Shown: positions 42,579 to 50,839, counted from the first letter of the stretch. The stretch is 64,000 bases of DNA from Volucribacter amazonae (GCF_029783845.1 NZ_LWID01000001.1:1364001-1428000), one strand, 5' to 3'. The notes: a model not told the origin generated them from the sequence alone. Translations and numbers: made by a program.

Positions 42579-43343
42579 TTATTTAGCTTGGCAAAGTTTA
42601 AGTTCAACATGATGACTTGCCATTAAGTCTAATACCGTTTGAGGCGGTGTGGTATCCGTAAGAACATAATCCACATCAGCTACAGAACCAAGCCGTACAA
42701 TAGCGCGTCGGCTAAATTTAGAATGATCAGCAACCAATAAGGTTGTACGGGAATTTTCAATAATAGCACGTTTTACCTGTACTTCATGATAATCATAATC
42801 CAATAATGAACCATCATGATCGATACTACTAATTCCCAAAATAGCAAAATCTAAGCGAAATTGAGAAATAAAAGCCACTGTAGCCTCGCCCATCACGCCT
42901 CCATCTCGACGTAATGAACCGCCTGCCACCGTAATATCAAAGGTTTCATTTTGTCTAAGTAAATGTGCGGCATTGAGGTTATTTGTTACAATACGTAATT
43001 TTTTATGGTTTAACAAGGCATTTGCCACCGCTTCAGGTGTCGTACCAATATCAATAAATAAAGATGCCCCCTCGGGGATCATTAAAGCTGCTTGTTGAGC
43101 AATCAAATTTTTCTCAAGGGAAAAAAAGTCTTTGCGATCAGTATAATCGCTATTTTCCGAATTAGACGGCGAAGCAGCACCGCCATGATGACGGCGAATT
43201 AAATTTTGTTCCGCTAATTCATTCAAATCTCGGCGAATGGTCTGTGGGCTAACCTTTAATATCGCCACTAATTGTTCTGTGCTTGCATAGCCATTTAATT
43301 TTACTTGTTCAATAATTTTTTTATGGCGAATAGATTGTTTCAT
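42579..43343 (-). CDS. glpR: DeoR-family repressor of glycerol-3-phosphate genes
   Basis: GlpR represses glp genes and is released by glycerol 3-phosphate. The 254 residues have an N-terminal DeoR helix-turn-helix (MKQSIRHKKIIEQVKLNGYA, then VSPQTIRRDLNEL) and a C-terminal sugar-phosphate sensor (FIDIGTTPEAVANALL, then VAGGSLRRDGGVMGE). Length and sequence match E. coli GlpR closely. Its targets probably include glpT at 50943 in this window. The rhomboid gene glpG lies 58 bases upstream on the same strand, as in enteric glpEGR. Confidence 0.95.
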   Translation of the reverse strand: MKQSIRHKKIIEQVKLNGYASTEQLVAILKVSPQTIRRDLNELAEQNLIRRHHGGAASPSNSENSDYTDRKDFFSLEKNLIAQQAALMIPEGASLFIDIGTTPEAVANALLNHKKLRIVTNNLNAAHLLRQNETFDITVAGGSLRRDGGVMGEATVAFISQFRLDFAILGISSIDHDGSLLDYDYHEVQVKRAIIENSRTTLLVADHSKFSRRAIVRLGSVADVDYVLTDTTPPQTVLDLMASHHVELKLCQAK

Positions 43344-43401
43344 AATTTACTTCCCAAGCATCATTGATATTTTAATATTAATGCGGTCATTCTATCTTAA
43401 A

Positions 43402-44262
43402 TTAGGTCATAGAGGTAGCTTTTAAACGCTGATAACATAGCTCAACAACGCCTGCGATTAATCCAACAATCAACCCACTAATATGTGCTGCATTGCCCAC
43501 ATTAATCCCCACCAAAGGAGCAACAAAGCCACTGATTAATCCCACAACAATCATTAAGCTAAAACCTGAGGGTAAGATAAACCAGCTTTGTTTGGCAAAG
43601 CGATCAAGCACCAAAGCATAACCAATTAACCCATAGACTACACCAGATAACCCAAAGAATGCAGGGCCGTCAGCCCAATTTTGAGCAATACCTGAGAACA
43701 ACGCAAAACTCAAATACAAGACACATAACCGCACCCAACCAAGATTTTTCTCTATAATATGTCCCAAATAAATCCAAAAGGTCAAATTGAGTAATAAATG
43801 TGGTAACGACAAATGTACCAATGAATGAGAAACGTAACGCCAAATTTGCCATTCCTCGTCATAATAAGCAGGATAATGCATTGCCAAAAAAATAGGCTCA
43901 TCGCCAATAAACAAAGCTAAAACATAAAGCCCAATACAAACTAAGCTAATAAATAAGGTAAAAGGTGGGCAATATTGTTGCCAAAAATTTACCAAAAACA
44001 GACCGCTCTTTTGCTTAGGTTGATAAACACCTATATCACCCGCTTGCCAACTGGCTTGTTCATAACGAGGATCAAAGGGATTTTGCAAAAATTGCTCACT
44101 TTCTTGCAAAATGTCAGCAAAATAAGGATTATCTTCCTCAATATAAAGGCGATCTCCTTGTTCGGTTTGTTGCAATTTGAGTTCAACACCATATTTATTA
44201 CGAATATAATCACGAAAATGCAAGGCTAATGCCCCGATCTCACTTTGTAGCAATAATTTCAT
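43402..44262 (-). CDS. glpG: rhomboid serine protease GlpG
   Basis: This is an intramembrane protease. I choose the ATG of MKLLLQSEIGALALHF, after GAGATGAT; an ATG nine codons earlier has no ribosome site. The 286 residues comprise a cytoplasmic N-domain (about 1-80) and six membrane helices. The catalytic serine lies in FFGLSGVVYG, the partner histidine in GNAAHISGL, and the HLLLNLTFW motif provides the conserved His/Asn. The full N-domain is present, unlike the short H. influenzae form. A frame shift is not seen. It precedes glpR. Confidence 0.93.
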   Translation of the reverse strand: MKLLLQSEIGALALHFRDYIRNKYGVELKLQQTEQGDRLYIEEDNPYFADILQESEQFLQNPFDPRYEQASWQAGDIGVYQPKQKSGLFLVNFWQQYCPPFTLFISLVCIGLYVLALFIGDEPIFLAMHYPAYYDEEWQIWRYVSHSLVHLSLPHLLLNLTFWIYLGHIIEKNLGWVRLCVLYLSFALFSGIAQNWADGPAFFGLSGVVYGLIGYALVLDRFAKQSWFILPSGFSLMIVVGLISGFVAPLVGINVGNAAHISGLIVGLIAGVVELCYQRLKATSMT

Positions 44263-44367
44263 ATCATCTCGATTTTTAAGGTTTAACACAATACACAGAA
44301 TTATCAGTGATTTATTGTTATAATGCCATACCTAATATATATCGCTCAATCAGGATACACAAAGACA

Positions 44368-44691
44368 ATGGAAAAAGATCAAATACCACAAGGCTTTCAA
44401 CCCTTTACTTGGGGGTTAGCCATTTTTTGCTTGCCCATTTTATTATGGCCACTTGCTTTATTAATTTCACCAAATCTCAGTAAAAATCCCTTATTATCCG
44501 ATGGACAAATTAATGGCATGTCGGTATTTTTATGGAGCTATCCTTTTATTTTAGCCATTTTGGCTCGCTTATTATTTAAACTAAGACAGCATCGTCCGCA
44601 ATTAGCGAAAAGATTATTGATCCTCTTGGGGTTATTATTTTATTTGGTGGTGGTTTATATTGCAGTAGTTGGCTTTACTATTAACAGCTAA
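44368..44691 (+). CDS. small membrane protein, function unknown
   Basis: I do not recognise a named family with confidence; it may be the Pasteurellaceae-restricted DUF5389 group. The 107 residues from the ATG of MEKDQIPQGFQPFTWG contain three hydrophobic segments (LAIFCLPILLWPLALLI, FLWSYPFILAILARLLF, LLILLGLLFYLVVVYIAVV), with a basic loop between the second and third. A longer form starting at 44323 is possible because the ribosome site is weak (AGGAT, 13 bases away). It is divergent from glpG. A Correia-like element abuts the stop. Confidence 0.6.
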   Translation: MEKDQIPQGFQPFTWGLAIFCLPILLWPLALLISPNLSKNPLLSDGQINGMSVFLWSYPFILAILARLLFKLRQHRPQLAKRLLILLGLLFYLVVVYIAVVGFTINS

Positions 44692-44779
44692 ATATCGTCA
44701 TTCTACTTTAAAATAATACAGCATTGACACACCTCGCCGTACTATCTGTATGTATTCAGCGAGCCGCCTTGTTTTATTT
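44691..44779 (-). repeat. Correia-like element lacking its right end (first of a tandem pair)
   Basis: It starts AATATCGTCATTCTACTTT, carries ACACCTCGCCGTACTATCTG and GAGCCGCCTTG, and breaks off at TTTTATTT where the next copy begins. Confidence 0.75.
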
Positions 44780-44901
44780 TATAGTCGTCCCACTTTAAAA
44801 TGATACAGCGTTGGTACGCCTCGCCGTACTACCTGTACTGTCTTCAGCGCACCGCCTTGTCTCATTTTAAATTGAAACGACTATAAATTGGAACAACTAT
44901 A
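44780..44901 (-). repeat. Correia-like palindromic element, full length, plus an extra end
   Basis: The full copy is 44780-44885 (106 bp, TATAGTCGTCCCACTTT to GAAACGACTATA). It is followed by AATTGGAACAACTATA, which is a second right end, presumably from the disrupted neighbour. The tandem pair abuts the toxin-side gap. The rest of this gap, to 45090, shows no feature I can name. Confidence 0.8.
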
Positions 44902-45090
44902 CTTTGGTTTTCGTTATCCTGTTTTTGCCATTTTTAATTTAGTTTGGCTCGCTTGTAAGCTGGATTGTAAGCATCATCATTGTTTATAGGGTCTTCCACC
45001 TTGGCTACTCAACTTAAAAATGATGATAATTTGATAGGGCAGGCTAGATAATAGATTATCGCATTTTCAGAAATATTGTTTAGACCTGTT

Positions 45091-45381
45091 TTAATGGCAA
45101 TTTCTTCCTTTTGCTATGAAATCAATGATATAAATAGTTTTTTGATTATGTTCAACAAAAAATTTTACCCTATGACCATTCAATAATGTATAAAATTTAA
45201 TCTCTTTATCATTAAAAGAATGAGCTATCAAAGTTAATCTTTTTAAAGCATTTTCTTTTATATCATTTATAAATTTTAAAGCAATATCCTTATTTTTACT
45301 TTGCTCAAAAATGAATTCTGCTTTTTTTAATAATTCTTCTTCTGCACTTTCAATCCATTTGATTTTATAATCAAAATCCAT
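45091..45381 (-). CDS. RelE/ParE-family toxin
   Basis: This is a probable toxin of a type II toxin-antitoxin pair. The 96 residues have the RelE/ParE layout: KIKWIESAEEELLKKAEFIF, a helical hairpin to about residue 65, then the terminal strands FYTLLNGHRVKFFVEHNQ and IYIIDFIAKGRNC. It begins three bases after the antitoxin stop on the same strand, the usual order. Whether it cleaves mRNA (RelE-like) or poisons gyrase (ParE-like) cannot be told from sequence. Confidence 0.8.
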   Translation of the reverse strand: MDFDYKIKWIESAEEELLKKAEFIFEQSKNKDIALKFINDIKENALKRLTLIAHSFNDKEIKFYTLLNGHRVKFFVEHNQKTIYIIDFIAKGRNCH

Positions 45382-45384
45382 TTT

Positions 45385-45558
45385 TTATTTCTCAAAATAT
45401 TTTAAATAAAGCGCATCTAGTTTAGCCATTACTTCCTCATTACTAACTGTTTTTAACTCACCAGACTCGATCTTTTCAAGATACCACTCCGCTTCTGTCA
45501 TCTGGCGTTGTGGAACTGCAACAACATTTTTCATCACTTCTTCAATAGAAATAGCCAT
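45385..45558 (-). CDS. antitoxin of the RelE/ParE pair
   Basis: The 57-residue antitoxin starts at the ATG of MAISIEEVMKNVVAVPQRQM, which has the strong ribosome site GAGGAGGAAAAC; longer in-frame starts 8 and 15 codons upstream do not. The protein is short, acidic and rich in glutamate, as expected for the toxin-binding part. I do not see a clear DNA-binding domain, so autoregulation is uncertain. It precedes the toxin gene by three bases. A Correia-like element lies about 50 bases upstream. Confidence 0.75.
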   Translation of the reverse strand: MAISIEEVMKNVVAVPQRQMTEAEWYLEKIESGELKTVSNEEVMAKLDALYLKYFEK

Positions 45559-45607
45559 GTTTTCCTCCTCAGTTTTAACCATTATAGTACAACCCTCTAG
45601 CAAAGCT

Positions 45608-45695
45608 ATATATTATTGTCGCATCAATTTAGAACAGTGCAAATAGTACAGCGAGGTGTGTCAATGCTGTATTATTTTAAAGTGGGACGACTATA
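45608..45695 (+). repeat. Correia-like palindromic element (88 bp, left end diverged)
   Basis: The left end is mutated (TATATTATTGTCGCATCAATT), the right half is well conserved (TACAGCGAGGTGTGTCAATG, then AGTGGGACGACTATA). It lies between the antitoxin gene and glpE. Confidence 0.75.
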
Positions 45696-45727
45696 TTATT
45701 TAAAAATAGAACAGCGATATAAAAGGA

Positions 45728-46051
45728 TCAATACCCCGTTTCAATAGGTAATTCCGCTCTGACCCAAGCGTCAAAACCGCCTTTTAAACTATAAACCTGC
45801 TCATAGCCTTGTTCAAGTAAAAATTGTGCCACATTGCGACTACTGACACCATGGTAACAACTTACAATCACAGGCTGGTCAAAATCATATTCATCTTGAA
45901 ATTGCCCGTAACTTTGATTGGTTAAATGAAAAGCCCCTTGTGGGCGACTATAACTAAAACGTGGCAAATCACGAATATCTACTAATACCGCTTCTTCTTG
46001 CTGTAATAATTGCCATGCCTCTTCTGGGGTAATTTCAACAAATTGTTCCAT
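45728..46051 (-). CDS. glpE: thiosulfate sulfurtransferase GlpE (single-domain rhodanese)
   Basis: GlpE transfers sulfane sulfur from thiosulfate. The 107 residues form one rhodanese domain. The active cysteine is in CYHGVSSRNVAQFLL (Cys65 region), and the C-terminal VYSLKGGFDAWV motif is typical. The neighbours glpR and glpG are about 2.5 kb away rather than adjacent as in E. coli, so the glpEGR group is split here by the small membrane protein, repeats and toxin-antitoxin genes. Confidence 0.93.
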   Translation of the reverse strand: MEQFVEITPEEAWQLLQQEEAVLVDIRDLPRFSYSRPQGAFHLTNQSYGQFQDEYDFDQPVIVSCYHGVSSRNVAQFLLEQGYEQVYSLKGGFDAWVRAELPIETGY

Positions 46052-46127
46052 AAATTATCCGATCAATCTTTATTTCTGGTAAAAAGTGCGGTGAAATATA
46101 GCATTGTTTTTTTATCGGGTAAATCTT

Positions 46128-46550
46128 ATGCAAGAAAATATCATTAAATTCCTCCAACGTAAGCATATTGTGAGTTTAAGTGTGTTTAATCAACAAGATA
46201 TGTGGTCAACCATTTGTTTTTATGCTTTTAATCCACACAATAACAGCTTATTAATTCGCACTAACCAAGACACCCGTCATGGTTTGATTATGCAAACCAA
46301 TCCTCAAGTAACAGGCACGATTATTCACGACTCTACCACTGTTGCTAAGTTACAAGGTATTCAATTTACAGGGCAAATAAATGAACTACATGGCGAATTA
46401 AAGAAAACGGGCTTAGCCCTTTATTACGAGCGTTTTCCCTATGCACGTGTCATGAAATCAGCATTATGGGAAATTTGTTTCAATGAAATTAAATTTACCG
46501 ACAATACCTTAGGATTTGGCAAAAAAACCTTATGGCAACGGCAACCTTAA
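46128..46550 (+). CDS. yhbP: YhbP family protein (UPF0306, flavin split-barrel-like)
   Basis: The function is unknown; the fold is that of the pyridoxamine-phosphate oxidase-like split barrel. I start at the ATG of MQENIIKFLQRKHIVSLSV, giving 140 residues; the longer reading has eight unconserved residues. Conserved stretches match E. coli YhbP: NQDTRHGLIMQTNPQVTGTI, LQGIQFTGQINEL, and ALWEICFNEIKFTDNTLGFG. The gene is convergent with mobA and their ends overlap by four bases. An uptake signal precedes it (46084-46092). Confidence 0.85.
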   Translation: MQENIIKFLQRKHIVSLSVFNQQDMWSTICFYAFNPHNNSLLIRTNQDTRHGLIMQTNPQVTGTIIHDSTTVAKLQGIQFTGQINELHGELKKTGLALYYERFPYARVMKSALWEICFNEIKFTDNTLGFGKKTLWQRQP

Positions 46551-47122
46551 ACCTTATTTTCGTGTAAATCTTGCCATTGATTTATATTGATAAAAGCCTG
46601 TTTTTGTTCAGAAAAATCAACAGCTATCGCTTGTTGTTGCTGAAAAAAGACCAAGACTTTACGTTGTCTTTGCGCAAGATAGCTGTTTAATGGGCTAATC
46701 AGTTGTGTTGATAACAAACAAAAGGTTGGGTGGCCACGTTGCCCATCGTCAGCATAAGCCACTAATGCCCCTTGTTGTACCGCTTGAGAGAGCTTTTCCA
46801 CTAAATTAAGGGGAAAATAAGGGCAATCACAGGGAACAAATAGCACATAATCGCTAGTGGCTCGCTTTAAGCCTGTAAGCATACCGCTTAATGGGCCTTG
46901 AAAGCCAGCAAGTTCATCATTAAACACAGGGTAACCATATTGTGCATATTGGGGCAAATGCCGATTGGCATTAATGGCAATATGGGGCAGTTGAGGTTGT
47001 AGGCGTTGTAATATATGTTGTATCAAAGGTTTTCCCTGTAATAATTGTAAACCTTTATCTACACCGCCCATACGTTTACCTTGTCCACCAGCTAAAATAA
47101 CGGCACTAAGGCTAATTGGCAT
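46547..47122 (-). CDS. mobA: molybdenum cofactor guanylyltransferase
   Basis: MobA attaches GMP to molybdopterin to make the guanine-dinucleotide cofactor of Mo/W enzymes. The 191 residues start with the nucleotidyltransferase loop VILAGGQGKRMGGVDKGLQL (residues 8-27). PCDCPYFP near residue 97 and GFQGPLSGM near 73 follow. The order mobA, yihD, dsbA is conserved in gamma-proteobacteria, with mobA divergent here. Confidence 0.95.
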   Translation of the reverse strand: MPISLSAVILAGGQGKRMGGVDKGLQLLQGKPLIQHILQRLQPQLPHIAINANRHLPQYAQYGYPVFNDELAGFQGPLSGMLTGLKRATSDYVLFVPCDCPYFPLNLVEKLSQAVQQGALVAYADDGQRGHPTFCLLSTQLISPLNSYLAQRQRKVLVFFQQQQAIAVDFSEQKQAFININQWQDLHENKV

Positions 47123-47230
47123 ATTTTATTCCTGCTTTCATTGCAATATTATGCTGAAAGTGTAACATATTGCTATTTTGGTTCAAATCTATTGAACTGG
47201 CTAGGTTAAGTCTATATAAGAGGAAACGCT

Positions 47231-47497
47231 ATGAAATGTCATCGTTTAAATGAAGTATTGGAACTTTTACAGCCTTATTGGTCTAAAGATCCTGAGTTAA
47301 ACCTTACTCAAATCTTACAAAAGATTGCCCAAGAGGCTGGCTTTGATAAACCTTTGGCTGAGTTATCTGATGAAGTCATTATTTATCAGCTTAAAATGGC
47401 AGATAAAGATAAATTTGAGCCAATCCCGGGGATCAAAAAAGATTATGAAGACGACTTTAAATCCGCTTTATTAAAAGCACGTGGAATTATTAAATAA
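47231..47497 (+). CDS. yihD: YihD family protein (DUF1040)
   Basis: The function is unknown. The 88 residues match E. coli YihD along their whole length (KCHRLNEVLELLQPYWSKDP, EVIIYQLKMADKDKFEPIPG, KDYEDDFKSALLKARGIIK). The ribosome site AGAGGAAAC precedes the ATG. It lies between mobA and dsbA, and dsbA begins ten bases after its stop, so the pair are co-transcribed. Confidence 0.92.
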   Translation: MKCHRLNEVLELLQPYWSKDPELNLTQILQKIAQEAGFDKPLAELSDEVIIYQLKMADKDKFEPIPGIKKDYEDDFKSALLKARGIIK

Positions 47498-47507
47498 GGA
47501 AACAAGA

Positions 47508-48131
47508 ATGAAAAAAATTTTGACAATTTTAACCGCACTTTTCGCCGCTACCGCCGTTTATGCCAATGAACTCAACCTTACGGAGGGCAAACAATACCAA
47601 GTTATTGATCAACCTCGTTCAGCACAACCTGAGGTGATTGAATTTTTCTCTTTTTATTGCCCACATTGTTACTATTTTGATGTGGATTACAAAATCCCAC
47701 AACAAATTCAACAAAATTTGCCAGAGGGCGTGAGTTTTAAACAATACCACGTTGATTTCTTAGGTAGACAATCGGAAAACCTTTCTCGTGCTTGGGCATT
47801 GGCTATGGCAATGGGGATAGAAGATAAAGTGAAAAATGATTTATTTATTGGGGCACAAAACAACGCCTTTAACTCTATGGCAGATATTCGCCAAGTCTTT
47901 ATTAATAATGGTATTTCTGCCGAACAATTTGACAGCTCAATTAACAGTTTTGCAGTGAATAATTTGGTAAATCGTCAAGCAAAATTAGCGGAAACCTTTA
48001 ATGTGCGTGGCGTACCTGATTTTTATGTTAATGGCAGATTCCGCGTTAATCCAGAAGGTTTATCAAATACAAATGTAGAAACCTTTGTGAGTGAATATGT
48101 GGAAACAGTGAAACAATTATTGAAAAAATAA
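47508..48131 (+). CDS. dsbA: periplasmic thiol:disulfide oxidase DsbA
   Basis: DsbA introduces disulfide bonds in exported proteins. I start at the ATG of MKKILTILTALFAATAV, after AAGGAAAC; an ATG nine codons earlier lies inside yihD. The 207-residue precursor has a signal peptide cleaved after VYA (about residue 19). The active site is CPHC at 51-54, and the cis-proline loop RGVPDFYVNG is near residue 170. An uptake signal (47532-47540) is embedded in the signal-peptide region and is tolerated as coding sequence. Confidence 0.97.
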   Translation: MKKILTILTALFAATAVYANELNLTEGKQYQVIDQPRSAQPEVIEFFSFYCPHCYYFDVDYKIPQQIQQNLPEGVSFKQYHVDFLGRQSENLSRAWALAMAMGIEDKVKNDLFIGAQNNAFNSMADIRQVFINNGISAEQFDSSINSFAVNNLVNRQAKLAETFNVRGVPDFYVNGRFRVNPEGLSNTNVETFVSEYVETVKQLLKK

Positions 48132-48199
48132 TTGACTTATTTTTATAAGCTGTTTTAATGCAAACGCATTTTTATTGACTGAGATAATAAGAGGATATT

Positions 48200-48526
48200 A
48201 TGGCTGAAAGTTTTCGTGTTGAACGCCGTTTTTTTGATGATAAAAATTACCCAAGAGGTTTTTCTCGCCACGGCGATTACACCATTCGTGAATCACAAAT
48301 ATTAGAACAATATGGACAAGCCTTTAAAGCCCTAGATATGGGCGAGCGTGAACCTACAACCAAAGAGGAAAAAGCCTTTGTGGCGTTTTGTCGTGGGGAA
48401 CGCCCTGCTGAAACCCCTTTTGAAAAAGTCTGGTATAAATATCGTACCTTAACATCAAGTACTAAACGCCTTTATACCTTATCAGGCAATGTAGCACCCG
48501 AGGCTAGCGAAGAATTTACCGAATAA
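48200..48526 (+). CDS. maoP: MaoP (DUF413), macrodomain-associated protein
   Basis: In E. coli MaoP works with the maoS site in organising the Ori macrodomain. The 108 residues match the DUF413 family: FRVERRFFDDKNYPRGFSRH, FTIRESQILE-type segment YTIRESQILEQYGQAFKAL, and KVWYKYRTLTSSTKRLYTL. AAGAGGATATT precedes the ATG. It is followed by a Correia-like element and a terminator. I did not find a maoS-like site, and I know no consensus for Pasteurellaceae. Confidence 0.9.
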   Translation: MAESFRVERRFFDDKNYPRGFSRHGDYTIRESQILEQYGQAFKALDMGEREPTTKEEKAFVAFCRGERPAETPFEKVWYKYRTLTSSTKRLYTLSGNVAPEASEEFTE

Positions 48527-48536
48527 TTTATGCTAT

Positions 48537-48630
48537 TATAGTCGTTTCAATTTACGGTACGCCGAAAACAGTACAGATAGTAGGACGAGGCGTACCAACG
48601 TCGTATGATTTTAAAGTGAAACGACTATAA
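48537..48630 (+). repeat. Correia-like palindromic element (94 bp)
   Basis: It runs from TATAGTCGTTTCAATTTAC to AGTGAAACGACTATA. The interior lacks the first ACAAGGC block but keeps GGTACGCCGAAAACAGTAC and GGACGAGGCGTACCAACG. It lies in the maoP 3' region. Confidence 0.8.
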
Positions 48631-48657
48631 AAGGCTTGTGATCCCAAGCCTTTTTTA
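48631..48657 (+). terminator. maoP terminator
   Basis: AAGGCTTG and CAAGCCTT form an 8-bp stem around TGATCC, followed by TTTT. Confidence 0.8.
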
Positions 48658-48699
48658 GGCTAAAATCCAGTCCGTAACCCTTTAAGCAAAAAATCCGAT

Positions 48700-49797
48700 A
48701 TGATACAAAAACTTCCCATTGAACAATATCAACCGTTATTACAAAAAAAAATTCAAAAACTAACCGCACTTCTTGCCCCTTTTAATCCGCCTGAATTCGC
48801 CGTTTTTGCCTCTGAACCGCAACATTATCGTATGCGCGCAGAATTTAGAATCTGGCACGAACAACAAGATTTGTTTCATATTATGTTTGATCCCATCAGC
48901 AAACAGCGTTATGCGGTACAACAATTTCCTGTGGCAAGTCAGCTGATCAATCAAATAATGTCAGCCATTATTCCGCTACTTAAAACATCAACCTTATTAA
49001 GACAAAAATTATTTCAAATTGATTATCTGAGCAGTTTGAGTGGTGAAATTATTGTGAGCTTGCTCTATCACAAAAAACTTGATGAACAATGGCAACAAGC
49101 AGCGTTAAACCTAAAACAACAACTGATTGAGCAAGGCTTTAAAGTGCATATTATTGGACGAGCCAATAAACAAAAAATCTGTTTAGATCAGGATTTTGTC
49201 TTGGAAGTGTTGCCTGTTTATGGACGTGATTATTTTTATCGCCAAGTAGAAAATAGCTTTACTCAACCCAATGCCAAGATAAATTGTAAAATGCTAGAAT
49301 GGGCGGTGGATTGCACTCGCCACAGCCAAGGCGACTTGCTAGAGCTTTATTGTGGCAACGGCAATTTTTCTATCCCTTTGGCACAAAATTTCCGCAAAGT
49401 GCTAGCCACTGAAATCGCTAAATCTTCGGTCAATGCTGCACAATATAATATCCAAGCTAACCAAATTGACAACCTGCAAATTATTCGTATGTCTGCGGAA
49501 GAATTTACCCAAGCCATCAATGGCGTACGTCAATTTAACCGCTTAAAGGGCATTGATTTGGCTGAATATGATTGCCATACGGTATTGGTTGATCCACCCC
49601 GAGCAGGCTTGGATCAAGATACTATCGCATTAATCCAACAATATGATCAAATCTTGTATATTTCCTGTAATCCACAGAGCTTATGCGATAATTTACAGCA
49701 ACTTTGCCAAACACATCGCATTGCCAAAGCGGCATTATTTGATCAATTCCCTTACACTGAACATCTGGAAACTGGCGTATGGCTAACACGCAAGTAG
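48700..49797 (+). CDS. trmA: tRNA (uracil-54-C5)-methyltransferase
   Basis: TrmA makes the m5U54 (ribothymidine) of the tRNA T-loop and can also modify tmRNA. The 365 residues show an N-terminal RNA-binding part (HYRMRAEFRIWHEQQDLFHI), the SAM loop DLLELYCGNGNFSIPLAQNF near residue 214, DPPRAGLD near 300, and the catalytic cysteine in YISCNPQSL. Its 3' end overlaps rsmJ by 19 bases, so the two RNA methyltransferases are co-translated. An uptake signal lies near its start (48763). Confidence 0.96.
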   Translation: MIQKLPIEQYQPLLQKKIQKLTALLAPFNPPEFAVFASEPQHYRMRAEFRIWHEQQDLFHIMFDPISKQRYAVQQFPVASQLINQIMSAIIPLLKTSTLLRQKLFQIDYLSSLSGEIIVSLLYHKKLDEQWQQAALNLKQQLIEQGFKVHIIGRANKQKICLDQDFVLEVLPVYGRDYFYRQVENSFTQPNAKINCKMLEWAVDCTRHSQGDLLELYCGNGNFSIPLAQNFRKVLATEIAKSSVNAAQYNIQANQIDNLQIIRMSAEEFTQAINGVRQFNRLKGIDLAEYDCHTVLVDPPRAGLDQDTIALIQQYDQILYISCNPQSLCDNLQQLCQTHRIAKAALFDQFPYTEHLETGVWLTRK

Positions 49798-50549
49798 CAT
49801 TACAATTACTTGATGAAACCCAAAATAACGAGGATTTTCGCCAATTTTGTGGCGAAAACGGCATTGTCGCTGAACATAATCAGCCCTTAGCCTTGGTTAA
49901 AACCACTCATCAAGACACACAAACACGCTTAGAATTACGCAAACTTGATGAACCCAAACTTGGGGCGATTTATGTGGATTTTGTTGGTGGCACAATGGCA
50001 CATCGGCGTAAGTTCGGTGGTGGGCGAGGCGAAGCCATTGCCAAAGCGGTAGGCATAAAAAAAGATAGACTTCCTACCGTCATTGATGCTACCGCAGGAT
50101 TAGGGCGTGATGCTTTTGTGTTAGCGGTATTAGGTTGCCAAGTGCGTTTAATTGAACGCCACCCAGTGGTACGTTTATTGTTACAAGACGGCTTACAACG
50201 AGCTTATCAAGATCCTGATATCGGCGAATTACTACAACAAAACCTACGCTTACTGCCACAAACCCATTTGGCTCAACTCAACGCCAACTTGGATTATGCC
50301 GACGTGGTTTATCTTGACCCCATGTATCCACATAAACAAAAAAGTGCATTAGTCAAAAAAGAAATGCGTGTGTTCCAACAACTTGTCGGTGCTGATTTAG
50401 ATGCCGATTTGCTACTTACTCCCGCCTTACAATTAGCTCGCCAACGTGTGGTGGTAAAACGCCCCGACTACGCCCAATTTCTCGCAGAAAAAGTACCGCA
50501 CTTTAGCCGAGAAACCAAAAATCATCGGTTTGATATTTATCTTAGGTAG
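49779..50549 (+). CDS. rsmJ: 16S rRNA (guanine-1516-N2)-methyltransferase
   Basis: RsmJ methylates G1516 of 16S rRNA. The 256 residues carry the family segments DFVGGTMAHRRKFGGGRGEA, VIDATAGLGRDAFVLAVLGC (SAM site) and VYLDPMYPHKQKSALVKKEM. It overlaps the trmA end. The TAG stop (50547-50549) is the first part of a Correia-like element, so the C-terminus after FDIYLR is set by the repeat; E. coli RsmJ extends a few residues beyond FDIY. Confidence 0.95.
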   Translation: MANTQVALQLLDETQNNEDFRQFCGENGIVAEHNQPLALVKTTHQDTQTRLELRKLDEPKLGAIYVDFVGGTMAHRRKFGGGRGEAIAKAVGIKKDRLPTVIDATAGLGRDAFVLAVLGCQVRLIERHPVVRLLLQDGLQRAYQDPDIGELLQQNLRLLPQTHLAQLNANLDYADVVYLDPMYPHKQKSALVKKEMRVFQQLVGADLDADLLLTPALQLARQRVVVKRPDYAQFLAEKVPHFSRETKNHRFDIYLR

Positions 50550-50646
50550 TCGTTCCAATTTAATAAGACAAGGCGGTACGCCGAAGACCCACAAATAGTA
50601 CGGCGAGGCGTACCAACACCGTATTATTTTAAAGTGGAACCTCTAC
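50547..50646 (+). repeat. Correia-like palindromic element (about 100 bp)
   Basis: It starts TAGTCGTTCCAATTTAATAA (left outer bases GG instead of TA) and ends AGTGGAACCTCTAC. The interior ACAAGGCGGTACGCCGAAG and GTACGGCGAGGCGTACCAAC is well conserved. It supplies the rsmJ stop codon. Confidence 0.8.
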
Positions 50647-50823
50647 ACATTTAGAGAAAGGAACTATTTTCTAGGATTGCCTATTTAGTTATTCCTCTTT
50701 ACCTCTACAATCAATCCTCTTTCACAATTAAACAAAACAAACCTAAAAATAGGCAAAAAAGAACATAAACTTGAACAAAATAGGTTGTTTTTGTTATTTT
50801 TCGCTCAAAAAGAAAATTTATAT

Positions 50824-50839
50824 TGTGATAGTTATCACA
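50824..50839. promoter_or_regulatory. CRP site upstream of glpT
   Basis: TGTGATAGTTATCACA is a perfect inverted match to the CRP consensus TGTGA-N6-TCACA. It lies 104 bases before glpT, in a 393-base gap that otherwise holds the repeat above, so catabolite control of glpT is likely. Confidence 0.75.

Noticed and set aside
44902..45090. A gene remnant with hydrophobic reading FGFRYPVFAIFNLVWLACK
   Set aside because: Too short and without start, ribosome site or a recognisable family; I could not support it.
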